From positions 682,001 to 746,000 of the forward strand of contig NZ_FOCZ01000001.1 in NCBI RefSeq assembly GCF_900110245.1: a stretch of 64,000 bases of DNA, in the 5' to 3' direction. The notes beneath the pieces are model-generated. The model saw only the letters and a program-made list of their open reading frames with translations, was not told where the DNA came from and did no database searches. The first letter of the stretch is position 1. Each line of letters starts with the position of its first letter. Origin of the DNA: Niastella yeongjuensis (GTDB taxonomy: Bacteria; Bacteroidota; Bacteroidia; Chitinophagales; Chitinophagaceae). Below are positions 28,764 through 36,819 of the stretch, in pieces. A program made the translations under genes and the position numbers.

Positions 28764-31058
28764 TTAACTAATTACGTCGGTAGCTAAAAGGGGCGCAAAC
28801 AAAGTCATCGGCTGTTCTTCATTGTTATCATCCACACGCGCAGATGAAGTATGCACGTTTGCCCGAACCGAGTCTTTTTTCTTCACCGGTGTTTGCTGGT
28901 GGTAACGATAGCCGCTGGTGGTATCTTTCTGCACCGGCTCATCGTTATTACGATCGTTCTTACGCTTGCTTTTCCGGCCTTCATGTTCTTCTTTATCCTC
29001 CTGATTCTGTTTTTCCCGGTCTTTATATTCTCCTCTGCTTAGGGCATCGGGATCGAGGTCTTTTACTTTTTTAGGACCATCGGGTGTCATGATATATTCA
29101 TTATCTGCATCCACCCAGTAGGTATGATCCCAGTTATCATCGATCTCAAAACCGCCATGCCGGTTATACCGTACATCGAACCAGTTGTAATTTGAAATAG
29201 CTCTGTTGAAAAAGAACCTTTTTCCAACGGGAACCTGTAAAACCATCAGGATCTGCTGACTTCTGAACCGTTCCTTTTTGCTGATCGAAAATCCTTTGGG
29301 CAGGAACAGTATGCTATCTACCTGATAGGTTTGAAAATTGATCTTTTCTGCCAGATTGCGGGCGTTTACAGGATCTGTTCCCCGGCTGAACTTCACTTTT
29401 GTAGCATGGAAAGCACTGTCGGGACTTTTAACCACATCTACGCGAACGGTGTTCAGCATAAAAGAATCGAGGTTGGCGCCAAACAATGGCCAGTCCTGGT
29501 CCCAATCGAACCAGTCGTTGCTGTAATAACGGTAGTTGATGTTGCTGGATGTTACATCCAGGTACAGTTTTCCGTGGGCAGGTTGCGCGATAGATACATT
29601 CTCTTCAACAAAACCTCTTGATTTAAAACTGCGGAAGATGGCGCCGGTAAGCATGGCCGCGCTTATGATGCCAATAAACCACAAGGTGCCAAATACGTAA
29701 CCGAGATAATGGTTTTTAGAACGCACGCCCATGATACGGCGGATCAGCCAGGTGATCAATGCAATGATAGGCACACCCAGGAACAGGAATACGGTTAACC
29801 AGGCCAGGAAGTTCTGCCAGAAACCTTCCAGCAAAAATTCTTTGAATGACATTACCGGCACCCAGCCAAAAAGCAATGCCATCAACGTACCAAATAAAGC
29901 CAGCGCTATCATACCAACTATAAAGAGAAAGAACGCTTTGAACAGTACGCCAATGATATGGGCAATACCGCTGCCTGCATTGCGGGCCGTTGATGAGGCT
30001 TCAGTGGTAAATGTTTTTACCCGGTCGCTTTGGCTGAACTCCCTGGCCCTGTCGCCAAATTGTTGGGCCGATTGTTTCACTTCATTTCCCCAGTTCTGTG
30101 CTTTAGATCTGAAACTCTCCAGGTCTTCCTTCACTGTATCACGTATAGAGTTCAGATCAACGCGCTCCCCCCGCATTTCGAGTTTTTCTGCTGCAGTAAC
30201 GGCAATGGGAACAGCTATCCACAAAACAATATAGGTTACAAACAACGTACTGGTTAAAGAACCGGTCACTACCCGGGGACCAAACCAGAAACCCATATCA
30301 TTTGCCCACCACCAGTTAAAAACGCCCGATAACAATGCAATGATCAAAGGCAACGCAAAAATGAGGCGGGGCACCCAGGTATTGATGTTGAAATAAGCAG
30401 CCAAACCACCGCATACCCCTGCAATTACTCTGTCGTCTGAACTGCGGTATAAACGTTTGGTGATGTTCGATTGAACAGATTGCGAGGGAACGGCCACCCA
30501 CAAAATAACATACACAAGAAATCCTGAACCACCGGTGAACAGCAACACCGCAAAAATAATCCGCATAATCACCGGGTCAATGTGGAAGTAGTTGGCCAGG
30601 CCACTACATACACCGGCAATAATTTTATCATCGGCATTGCGATACAACCGGCCACGGCCTACGCCAGGACTGGTATAAGCGCCTGCACCACCGGTATATT
30701 GCGACTGTTGCTGTTGCGAGGAACTTTGTTGTTGCTGCCCCGCTCCTGCCCCGGCGCCTGTTGCGTGGGTACCGCCGTTTTCGTTCAAACCTGCCTCTGC
30801 TTCAAAATCTTCGGGACGGCCCATGCTGGTCATTACCGCCTGTACATCTGCGTCAGTGATGCAGGTAGCGCCCTTCTTCAAAGTTTCAGAGAACAGTTCC
30901 GCAATACGGCTTTCAATGTCGTTGATAATTTCATCGCGGCCTTCCTCGTTTGCAAAATACCTTCGCAAACTTTCGATGTATTGCTTCAGTATTTCAAAAG
31001 CAGTTTCCTCTATAGGAACCACCCTGCCCTGGAAATTTATGTTGATTACCTTTTTCAT
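28764..31058 (-). CDS. Membrane protein with two PspC domains
   Basis: The 764-residue protein begins with a short cytoplasmic domain (to about 90) and a Gln/Gly-rich linker (about 95-130). Two PspC domains follow, each with the RLYRNADDKIIAGVCSGL-type motif and a TM helix (about 135-190 and 205-285). Several more TM helices lie to about residue 480, then an extracytoplasmic region containing a Phe/Asp/Trp-rich SNDWFDWDQDWPLFG. The tail is highly charged. In enteric bacteria PspC senses envelope stress; here only the domain match is certain. It is third in an operon behind a PadR regulator, 27 bases apart, which suggests PadR-controlled expression. Confidence 0.88.
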   Translation of the reverse strand: MKKVININFQGRVVPIEETAFEILKQYIESLRRYFANEEGRDEIINDIESRIAELFSETLKKGATCITDADVQAVMTSMGRPEDFEAEAGLNENGGTHATGAGAGAGQQQQSSSQQQQSQYTGGAGAYTSPGVGRGRLYRNADDKIIAGVCSGLANYFHIDPVIMRIIFAVLLFTGGSGFLVYVILWVAVPSQSVQSNITKRLYRSSDDRVIAGVCGGLAAYFNINTWVPRLIFALPLIIALLSGVFNWWWANDMGFWFGPRVVTGSLTSTLFVTYIVLWIAVPIAVTAAEKLEMRGERVDLNSIRDTVKEDLESFRSKAQNWGNEVKQSAQQFGDRAREFSQSDRVKTFTTEASSTARNAGSGIAHIIGVLFKAFFLFIVGMIALALFGTLMALLFGWVPVMSFKEFLLEGFWQNFLAWLTVFLFLGVPIIALITWLIRRIMGVRSKNHYLGYVFGTLWFIGIISAAMLTGAIFRSFKSRGFVEENVSIAQPAHGKLYLDVTSSNINYRYYSNDWFDWDQDWPLFGANLDSFMLNTVRVDVVKSPDSAFHATKVKFSRGTDPVNARNLAEKINFQTYQVDSILFLPKGFSISKKERFRSQQILMVLQVPVGKRFFFNRAISNYNWFDVRYNRHGGFEIDDNWDHTYWVDADNEYIMTPDGPKKVKDLDPDALSRGEYKDREKQNQEDKEEHEGRKSKRKNDRNNDEPVQKDTTSGYRYHQQTPVKKKDSVRANVHTSSARVDDNNEEQPMTLFAPLLATDVIS

Positions 31059-31085
31059 GGTGAATACTATTTGTTGGTTGAAGTG

Positions 31086-31493
31086 TTAGTTGTTGGGTTG
31101 GTTTGTTTCGGTTGGGTAGGATGCGTTATCTGATGAAGCTGAATTGACCGATGACACCAGCGACTCGCGCTTGCTGGCCAGTGTATTCACTGCATTGGCC
31201 AACTCATTCCACGTAGTTTCCAGCTCTTTAAAAAACTCTTCGCCCTTTGGTGTAAGCGAAAAGTATTTGCGGGGAGGGCCCGAGTTACTCTCAACCCATC
31301 TATAGGTTAGCATCTCAGCATTCTTCAATCGGGTTAACAAGGGGTAAAGAGTACCCTCCAGGATCTGGAGATTTGCTCCTCTCATTTCATCCACAATATC
31401 ACTCGGGTAAGCTTCCCCGCGGCGGATGATAGACAGAATGCAAAACTCCAGTATCCCCTTCCGCATCTGACTTTGGGTGTTCTCAATATTCAT
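31086..31493 (-). CDS. PadR family transcriptional regulator
   Basis: The 135-residue protein has the PadR winged helix: MRKGILEFCILSIIRRGEAYPSDI, the recognition region LQILEGTLYPLLTRLKNAEM, and the wing SGPPRKYFSLTPKGEEFF. A short helical tail (ETTWNELANAVNTLASKRE) should allow dimerisation. PadR proteins are repressors whose operators are palindromes; a perfect one overlaps the -33 box of this operon's promoter at 31842-31862. The gene lies 2 bases after a small secreted-protein gene and 27 bases before the PspC gene. The inducing signal is unknown. Confidence 0.93.
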   Translation of the reverse strand: MNIENTQSQMRKGILEFCILSIIRRGEAYPSDIVDEMRGANLQILEGTLYPLLTRLKNAEMLTYRWVESNSGPPRKYFSLTPKGEEFFKELETTWNELANAVNTLASKRESLVSSVNSASSDNASYPTETNQPNN

Positions 31494-31495
31494 GG

Positions 31496-31780
31496 CTATT
31501 CTTTTACTGACAGGGCTACTGCCTGTTTTATGTTGCTGTTAATAGAGTTATTAATGTAAGTCACTGGTTCTTCTTTTATGATCTGATATAAACTTGAACA
31601 CTGAAATATGTTTTCAAAAAAAGCTGACTCCTGCTGCCCCTGTATAGTAATGGTGTGGGGGTCATAATTTTTTCCGCCAATGATCACTATTGTTTCCGGC
31701 TTACCCGCAGGTTTGTTTTTCATTGTTGCACCCAGTGTAAACAGGGCTATTAACATGGCTATAATTATCGGGATTGGCAT
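31496..31780 (-). CDS. Small exported or membrane-anchored protein, first gene of PadR operon
   Basis: The 94-residue protein has an N-terminal hydrophobic segment (IPIIIAMLIALFTLGAT) that is either a signal peptide or an anchor. A short mature part follows with one Cys (FQCSSLYQII) and a stretch ETIVIIGGKNYDPHTITI that looks beta-rich. I do not recognise a family. Its stop is 2 bases from the PadR start, so translation is probably coupled, and it is first behind the palindrome-containing promoter. It may act with the PspC protein in the envelope, but that is only an inference from order. Confidence 0.65.
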   Translation of the reverse strand: MPIPIIIAMLIALFTLGATMKNKPAGKPETIVIIGGKNYDPHTITIQGQQESAFFENIFQCSSLYQIIKEEPVTYINNSINSNIKQAVALSVKE

Positions 31781-31821
31781 GGCTACTTGTGAAGTCGGGG
31801 TTTTTATTCCCTTTCACAACA

Positions 31822-31862
31822 CAAATATAGGGTGGTTTTTAGTACTATGCAACACATAGTAC
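31822..31862 (-). promoter_or_regulatory. Promoter with palindromic operator of the PadR operon
   Basis: On the minus strand a TTG (-33) at 31852-31850 is followed after 20 bases by TATATTTG (-7) at 31829-31822, an exact Bacteroidota promoter. The -33 TTG lies in the 5-base spacer of a perfect inverted repeat, GTACTATG (31842-31849) and CATAGTAC (31855-31862). A repressor bound there would cover the -33 element. Transcription should start near 31816, 36 bases before the first gene. Confidence 0.75.
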
Positions 31863-32243
31863 CATTTTATTTATGGTAATACCTAATAAACAATAACTAG
31901 CTTAACCGATAATCATTGATTGTCAGTTATATACAGAACTCAGGCAAATTTGAGGAGTTATTGAGATTGTATGAATGGCTAAAACCCGGGCCGAATGGCG
32001 GCAACCCGGTTTCCTGCTAATTCCGGGGTTTTACCGAAATTCAAACCTGATTTTGGATGACCTCACAAGGACATAACAGGGACATCACCCGGACCTGAAA
32101 GGGATTAATTCCCTGTTAGGTCCGGGTAAATTCCCTGCCAGCCTCCTGTTTTACACGGCCCAAATAATAAACGGATGAGCTTCCCTGTATGGGCCGCTTA
32201 TCCGCTTTATTGAATAAATTTCTAGATCAGGCTAACATTGAAC
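31863..32243. other. Gap with two structured elements
   Basis: No gene is seen. A long hairpin at 32087-32127 has 10-base arms (ACCCGGACCT and AGGTCCGGGT) and an inner AGGGA/TCCCT stem, without a U-tract. A second stem at about 32170-32210 (GCGGATAAGC with GCTCATCCGT, then TTTATTATTT on the minus strand) could terminate the COG3014 operon. Confidence 0.55.
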
Positions 32244-33668
32244 CTACCGCAGGGTACATACATTCTGCACCTGCAAACAGCCATTGCCCTCTACGGTAAG
32301 ACTAATGGGTTTGGTCTGCTGGTTCATACCCATAAAGTTTATCTGGATGGTATTGGTACCAGTTTGCAAGGGGATGCGTGTATATAATATAGTATGAGGT
32401 AAACTCTGCCAGTTACGTGTATCGGCTTTTTCGGTAACGAAACTAAAAACCTGGATGGCTGTGGCCAATGCCTCTTTTTCATCCTTGTTCTTATCATTGC
32501 TTTTTGGCCGGGCAGCCATTTCGGCCAGTTTTTTTACAGCCAGCCGGCTCAGGGTTTTGGCCATTTCTTTAAAGAACCGTTCTTTCAACGTGGCAAAAGC
32601 CAGGTCGTTTATGTTTTCGGCGCTTTCAAAATTGTACTGCGCATTGTTTGCAGAAACAGAGCCCTGGGTATAAAATACCGGTTGTTCCTGGTATTTGGGA
32701 AAAGCCACCCGTAACGAGCGGATGTCTGCCGCCCTTAAACTGTCCTTATTAATAAAATTGTCGTCGAATATAAAAGGCACATTAATGGTACCGGTAGCAT
32801 CGGTAAAGGTAAAATTGCCCAACCCGTCTTTTGTAAGGGCGAAAATAAAATTCTGCTCCTGTTTTACAGGCGCCAATCCATTCTCCCAAAACAATACCAG
32901 CTCACCGCCGGCGGTTTTTGTAACAGGCTGTAACGTGGTATTCAATAAAGAGGAATAGTGCTGTACGTCTTCTGTAAATCCCATGGCTGTGGCGGTGCGC
33001 AGCACGTCCTGTTTCAATTGTTCGGGCATGCTAACACCATACCATAGGTTATTATGCTGCAGAAACAGATCCGCGGCATTCCTGTAAGAAATGAATGCGT
33101 TGTTGATATCCCCGCTTTGTTCATAGATAATACCCTGCATCATCAGCGAAAAAGCATCGTCTGAATAGCGGTTGTCTTTATTTCCGGTCTTATCCTGCTG
33201 GGCGTAGCTGGTAAGGGAAATACGCCGGGCTTCCACCATGGCTTCGTCACTTTGACCCAGGTTCAGGTAATTCAGGGCTTTATAATAATGCACCATGAAT
33301 TTTTCAAAATCCTCGCCTTTGTAGGTTTCCATCATGGGATTGAGCAGGGTACCGAACGCGATATCCCTTGCGGAGGTGCGGGCATCTTCAATGAACAGAT
33401 CGGCTTCATTAAAGTACAAATTGCTGCTGTCGTATTGTTTCAGCAAATGGGCCATCTTTCCCTTTTCAAAAAGGTACAGTAACCTGTTGCGTCTGCGTTG
33501 CAACAGTTTGTTATGGTCTATGGCCAGGTACGCTTTATCGAACTGGTTATTAACTACCTGTTCGTAATAACTGCCGATTCGATTGTTGTATGTGGCGCAG
33601 GAGAATAACAAGAGCATTGGGCATACAACGCCCAATGCTCTTATCATATGTTTAAGGGGTAAAACCAT
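32244..33668 (-). CDS. COG3014-family lipoprotein with TPR-like helices
   Basis: The 474-residue protein has a lipoprotein signal ending LLLFSC; translation could also begin at a Met 7 residues in (33647). The mature part is helical with repeated TPR-like units (HYYKALNYLNLGQSDEAMVEARR, and IIYEQSGDINNAFISYRNAADLF). The C-terminal third is more beta-like. The match to the COG3014 group is from recognition of this layout. In other bacteria COG3014 genes neighbour LpoB-like genes, as here (39 bases apart). The function is not established; an outer-membrane role near peptidoglycan synthesis is an inference. Confidence 0.75.
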   Translation of the reverse strand: MVLPLKHMIRALGVVCPMLLLFSCATYNNRIGSYYEQVVNNQFDKAYLAIDHNKLLQRRRNRLLYLFEKGKMAHLLKQYDSSNLYFNEADLFIEDARTSARDIAFGTLLNPMMETYKGEDFEKFMVHYYKALNYLNLGQSDEAMVEARRISLTSYAQQDKTGNKDNRYSDDAFSLMMQGIIYEQSGDINNAFISYRNAADLFLQHNNLWYGVSMPEQLKQDVLRTATAMGFTEDVQHYSSLLNTTLQPVTKTAGGELVLFWENGLAPVKQEQNFIFALTKDGLGNFTFTDATGTINVPFIFDDNFINKDSLRAADIRSLRVAFPKYQEQPVFYTQGSVSANNAQYNFESAENINDLAFATLKERFFKEMAKTLSRLAVKKLAEMAARPKSNDKNKDEKEALATAIQVFSFVTEKADTRNWQSLPHTILYTRIPLQTGTNTIQINFMGMNQQTKPISLTVEGNGCLQVQNVCTLR

Positions 33669-33707
33669 TTTGGGGTACTATTGCAGCGAACCTGCTGATG
33701 AGATCAA

Positions 33708-34295
33708 TTAGTTTTTCACGTATTTGGCAATCTTCTTGTCACCTAACCATACTACTTCATTGCTTTGGATATTGGTTAACTCCAGGTTGATCTGGTAGTA
33801 CACCACTTTTCTGCGCTTTTGTGAATCAACGATGGAGTTGATAGATCCCTGCAATATATAGTCGGCGCCTTGTTCAAGGCCAAACTTTTTCATGGAAGAA
33901 GCGGAGGAGTTGGTTTGCTGATCGGCTCTTTCTGCACGCAGTTCATCTCTTTTTTTACCACCCTGTACCAGGCGCACTCTTCCCGATCTTATAAAGCTTT
34001 GTTCAACATCTGTAACAAAGGTTTCGGCTTCAATATGCTCATGGCTTTTATTGGTAACAAAGCCTACAATTACTACGGGTCTTTGTCCATTGTGCGCTTC
34101 CTGGTGCTCCCCTACCCATCTTTCTTTTAAAACCTGGTCAATCATTTGCTCTGCCACCAGGCGTGAGTCGGTGTTATTCCAGCGGCCACTGAGGTCAACC
34201 TGTTCCTTCGGATCAATTCGGGTTACTTTATGTGAACATGAGATACTTGTGCCTGCTACTATCAGGGCCATAACAGCCAGATAAACGTGTTTCAT
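33708..34295 (-). CDS. lpoB: LpoB-like penicillin-binding protein activator lipoprotein
   Basis: The 195-residue protein has a lipobox-containing leader (VAGTSISC). Its mature domain starts VTRIDPKEQVDLSGRWNNTDSRLVAEQMI and ends VVYYQINLELTNIQSNEVVW, the LpoB/COG3417 pattern. In Escherichia coli LpoB is an outer-membrane lipoprotein that reaches through the peptidoglycan to activate PBP1b. In Bacteroidota the partner is not established, so the symbol refers to the family. The gene is second in a three-gene operon between a Tyr-rich secreted protein and a COG3014 lipoprotein. Confidence 0.85.
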   Translation of the reverse strand: MKHVYLAVMALIVAGTSISCSHKVTRIDPKEQVDLSGRWNNTDSRLVAEQMIDQVLKERWVGEHQEAHNGQRPVVIVGFVTNKSHEHIEAETFVTDVEQSFIRSGRVRLVQGGKKRDELRAERADQQTNSSASSMKKFGLEQGADYILQGSINSIVDSQKRRKVVYYQINLELTNIQSNEVVWLGDKKIAKYVKN

Positions 34296-34359
34296 TTTGT
34301 CTTTTATTTATAAAGGGAACAGTAATTTTTTGTTTGTGCGGAAGTCTGCTTACTACCTG

Positions 34360-34845
34360 TTAACGGGTCAATAACCAGCCAACAGTTGCAACGGTTGCAG
34401 CCGTAGCTACCCATGGCACCCAGTTTCTGCTGCTATAGCCGGGGCGATAGTAATTGTATCTGGGACGATAATACGTGTGATAGGGATTGTAATTGTAGTA
34501 ATAATTGCCGTTATAAACCGGGTAATAAGAGCTTCGGTAATTATAATAACTGTAGTCATTATAGTACCAGCCGTTCTGCGCCCTTGCCAAACGCAGTTCG
34601 CGACGGAATGCGCGACGTGCATCACGCCTTTCCTGTCTTTCGGCCATCCAGTCGATTGCCTTATATGTTTCCTGGGGAGTAGTACCCTGCAGGGCATTCA
34701 GGGAGTCAGCCATACCCATGTATTTTACCTGACTGATCATATAGTCAGGATTCTGGTCTTCAACAAGGGTTTGTGACATGCCACATACAGCTATCAGCAT
34801 AGCTATTGATGACAGAGAAAAATTATAGAGTACATTTCTTTTCAT
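34360..34845 (-). CDS. Secreted Tyr/Asn-rich protein of unknown function
   Basis: The 161-residue protein has a signal peptide (LSSIAMLIAVCGMSQ) and a helical, Arg-rich part (RQERRDARRAFRRELRLARA). Next is a strongly Tyr/Asn-rich stretch (YYNDYSYYNYRSSYYP onward, about residues 93-135), and a hydrophobic C-terminal segment (VPWVATAATVATVGWLL). I do not recognise a family. It is the first gene upstream of lpoB, 64 bases apart. It is probably part of the same envelope operon. Confidence 0.65.
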   Translation of the reverse strand: MKRNVLYNFSLSSIAMLIAVCGMSQTLVEDQNPDYMISQVKYMGMADSLNALQGTTPQETYKAIDWMAERQERRDARRAFRRELRLARAQNGWYYNDYSYYNYRSSYYPVYNGNYYYNYNPYHTYYRPRYNYYRPGYSSRNWVPWVATAATVATVGWLLTR

Positions 34846-34986
34846 TGATCGGGGTTTTACTTTAAAAAAGGTGCAATACTATTAACGAAAAAAATCATGT
34901 ATTAATTATCCGTGGCGCCAGATGAATAACTAATTTTTTTCATAAGTCTAAATTAATAAGCAATTCGTTAAGTAGGGGTTAAAAGA

Positions 34987-35035
34987 AAGCGCCCTTCTTT
35001 GCCTCCCCCATTGGGGGAGGCAAAGAAGGGCGCTT
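34987..35035 (-). terminator. Near-perfect 49-base palindrome, terminator-like
   Basis: Two 24-base arms pair perfectly across a single central T at 35011 (the left arm begins AAGCGCCC, the right ends GGGCGCTT). It lies 13 bases beyond the stop of the oxygenase gene. The minus-strand tail is TCTTTTAACCCC, only a short T-run, so termination probably relies on the very stable stem. Confidence 0.7.
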
Positions 35036-35048
35036 CACAGTTAGTTTA

Positions 35049-35993
35049 TCATTTCTTTAAACCGATCTCGCGTAACCGTTCATCGAGGTACTCACCGGCT
35101 GTTGCGTCGGGGTATGCCTTTGGGTGACTGGCATCTATACAACTTTCCAGACAGGCCAGGCTCATTTCGCCTTTAGGATGCAGGAAGAACGGGATGGAAT
35201 ACCTCGAAGTATTCCACATTTCCCTTGGTGGATTTACTACACGATGCGTAGTAGATTTCAGTTTGTTATTGGTAAGGCGTTGTAACATATCGCCTACATT
35301 CACTACAATTTGCTCGGGTAAGGAAGTAACCGGTACCCAATCATTCTGCTTTGTTAATATTTGCAAACCATCAGCCGAGGCGCCTACTAACAGGGTGATC
35401 AGGTTAATATCTTCATGTTGTTCGGCACGAATGGCTGATTTCGGTTCCTGCGTAATTGGCGGATAGTGTATAGCCCGTAAGATAGAATTACCATTGTGGA
35501 TGTGCTCATCGAAATAATGTTCATCCAGACCAAGGTATAGGGCAATAGCCTGCAACAACGCCCGGCCCGATTTTTCGAACGCCCGGTAAGTTTTGGTAAA
35601 GGTGACATTAAAAGAAGCCACATCATTTACCTGTACGTTATCAGGATATTCGCTTTTAATGGGGTCATCATCTTCAACGGTTTGCCCAAACTGAAAGAAT
35701 TCTTTCAGGTCTGGTGCTTCACTGCCTTTTGCATGTTCTTTACCGAAAGAAGTGTAGCCCCGCTGACCTGCCAGATCCGGTATTTCGTATTTCTCTTTTG
35801 CATCGCGCGGCAATGCAAAAAACTGTTGTACGTATTTGTACAGATCGGCTATCAGCTCATCGGGAATGCCATGATTCTTTACCGCTACAAAACCAACATC
35901 TTCATACGCCTTGCCCAGTTGATTTACGAATGCCTGCTTCAGCTGGGGATCGCCTGATAAAAAATCGGCGAGATTAACTACCGGTATTGCCAT
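35049..35993 (-). CDS. Isopenicillin N synthase-like 2OG-Fe(II) oxygenase
   Basis: The 314-residue protein has the DIOX N-domain (AIPVVNLADFLSG, then EDVGFVAVKNHGIP) and the Fe/2OG domain with HxD in EQHEDINLITLL, the distal His in STTHRVVNP and the oxoglutarate Arg in SRYSIPFFLHP. All metal ligands are present. Such enzymes oxidise small molecules in the cytoplasm; the substrate is not predictable here, and there is no adjacent biosynthetic cluster, so it is not evidence for beta-lactam synthesis. It is transcribed alone and ends in the strong palindrome at 34987-35035. Confidence 0.88.
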   Translation of the reverse strand: MAIPVVNLADFLSGDPQLKQAFVNQLGKAYEDVGFVAVKNHGIPDELIADLYKYVQQFFALPRDAKEKYEIPDLAGQRGYTSFGKEHAKGSEAPDLKEFFQFGQTVEDDDPIKSEYPDNVQVNDVASFNVTFTKTYRAFEKSGRALLQAIALYLGLDEHYFDEHIHNGNSILRAIHYPPITQEPKSAIRAEQHEDINLITLLVGASADGLQILTKQNDWVPVTSLPEQIVVNVGDMLQRLTNNKLKSTTHRVVNPPREMWNTSRYSIPFFLHPKGEMSLACLESCIDASHPKAYPDATAGEYLDERLREIGLKK

Positions 35994-36126
35994 AAAATAA
36001 TTTTAAATCGGTTTATACAATGAATTACCCGAACCATTGTGGGATATACAATTTACAAAACTATTGTAACGCCGGCAAAATTAAAGCGGCAATTTCCGGT
36101 AATTGGGCAACCGTTAGTAAATCGTA

Positions 36127-36687
36127 TTAATGAACGGTTAAGCTTTTTGCTGCTGCCACCTCTTTTTCCTCGGGGGTAATGTCCAGAATGGCATAGCGTT
36201 TTACATCGTTGATCATGGCTTCATCCAGGGCGTTTACCACATTCTGGTAATTCGATTCGGGTGATGGTTTTATCATCAACATCAGGTCTTTTCTTTTACC
36301 GGGTGTTATTTTATCGAGCGCTGCCTGCTTGTTTCGTACAATTTTTCCCAACCCATCCATCTCTGAATAATTGGTAACGCCCCAGCCATTTGATTTTAAA
36401 GCATCGTTCAATTCACCGTGATAATAAAACACTTTGTTATCCGCAAGGGGAATAACAGTTAACGCATTGCTTCGCCCGAGGGTCATGTCTTTTTTGGGGT
36501 CAGAGTCATCGGGCATGATCAGTTTCATGGCCTTGGATTCTGACATGGTAGTAGTAAATATGAAAAAGGTTATGAGCAAAAAACCAAGGTCAACCATGGG
36601 GGTTAAGTCAACTTTAGTACTTAACTTTTTACTTCTGCGTGCACCGGCTTTACCACCGGCTGCATTGGGGGTATTAATTTCAGCCAT
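36127..36687 (-). CDS. exbD: ExbD/TolR-type biopolymer transport protein
   Basis: The 186-residue protein has a basic N-terminus, one TM helix with the key Asp (TPMVDLGFLLITFFIF) and a periplasmic domain. ExbD works with ExbB to couple the proton gradient to TonB and outer-membrane transport. No exbB or tonB lies next to it; in Bacteroidota several exbD genes exist and they usually follow an exbB gene, so an orphan copy is slightly unusual. The periplasmic part (about 50-186) is longer than in E. coli ExbD. It is divergent from the usp gene at 36820. Confidence 0.9.
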   Translation of the reverse strand: MAEINTPNAAGGKAGARRSKKLSTKVDLTPMVDLGFLLITFFIFTTTMSESKAMKLIMPDDSDPKKDMTLGRSNALTVIPLADNKVFYYHGELNDALKSNGWGVTNYSEMDGLGKIVRNKQAALDKITPGKRKDLMLMIKPSPESNYQNVVNALDEAMINDVKRYAILDITPEEKEVAAAKSLTVH

Positions 36688-36819
36688 AACTAATTGGTTT
36701 GATTATAAGATGCGGTGGCACAATTTTTCCATATACAATTAAATCAGTTGGGCTACTGACTGATATCATTTTATAACTCAGGGAACGGACTTACTTTTAT
36801 TCATCAAAAAATAATAAAC

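Noticed and set aside
35049-35993. Possible beta-lactam biosynthesis cluster
   Set aside because: The isopenicillin N synthase-like enzyme has no biosynthetic neighbours; this oxygenase family is broad.
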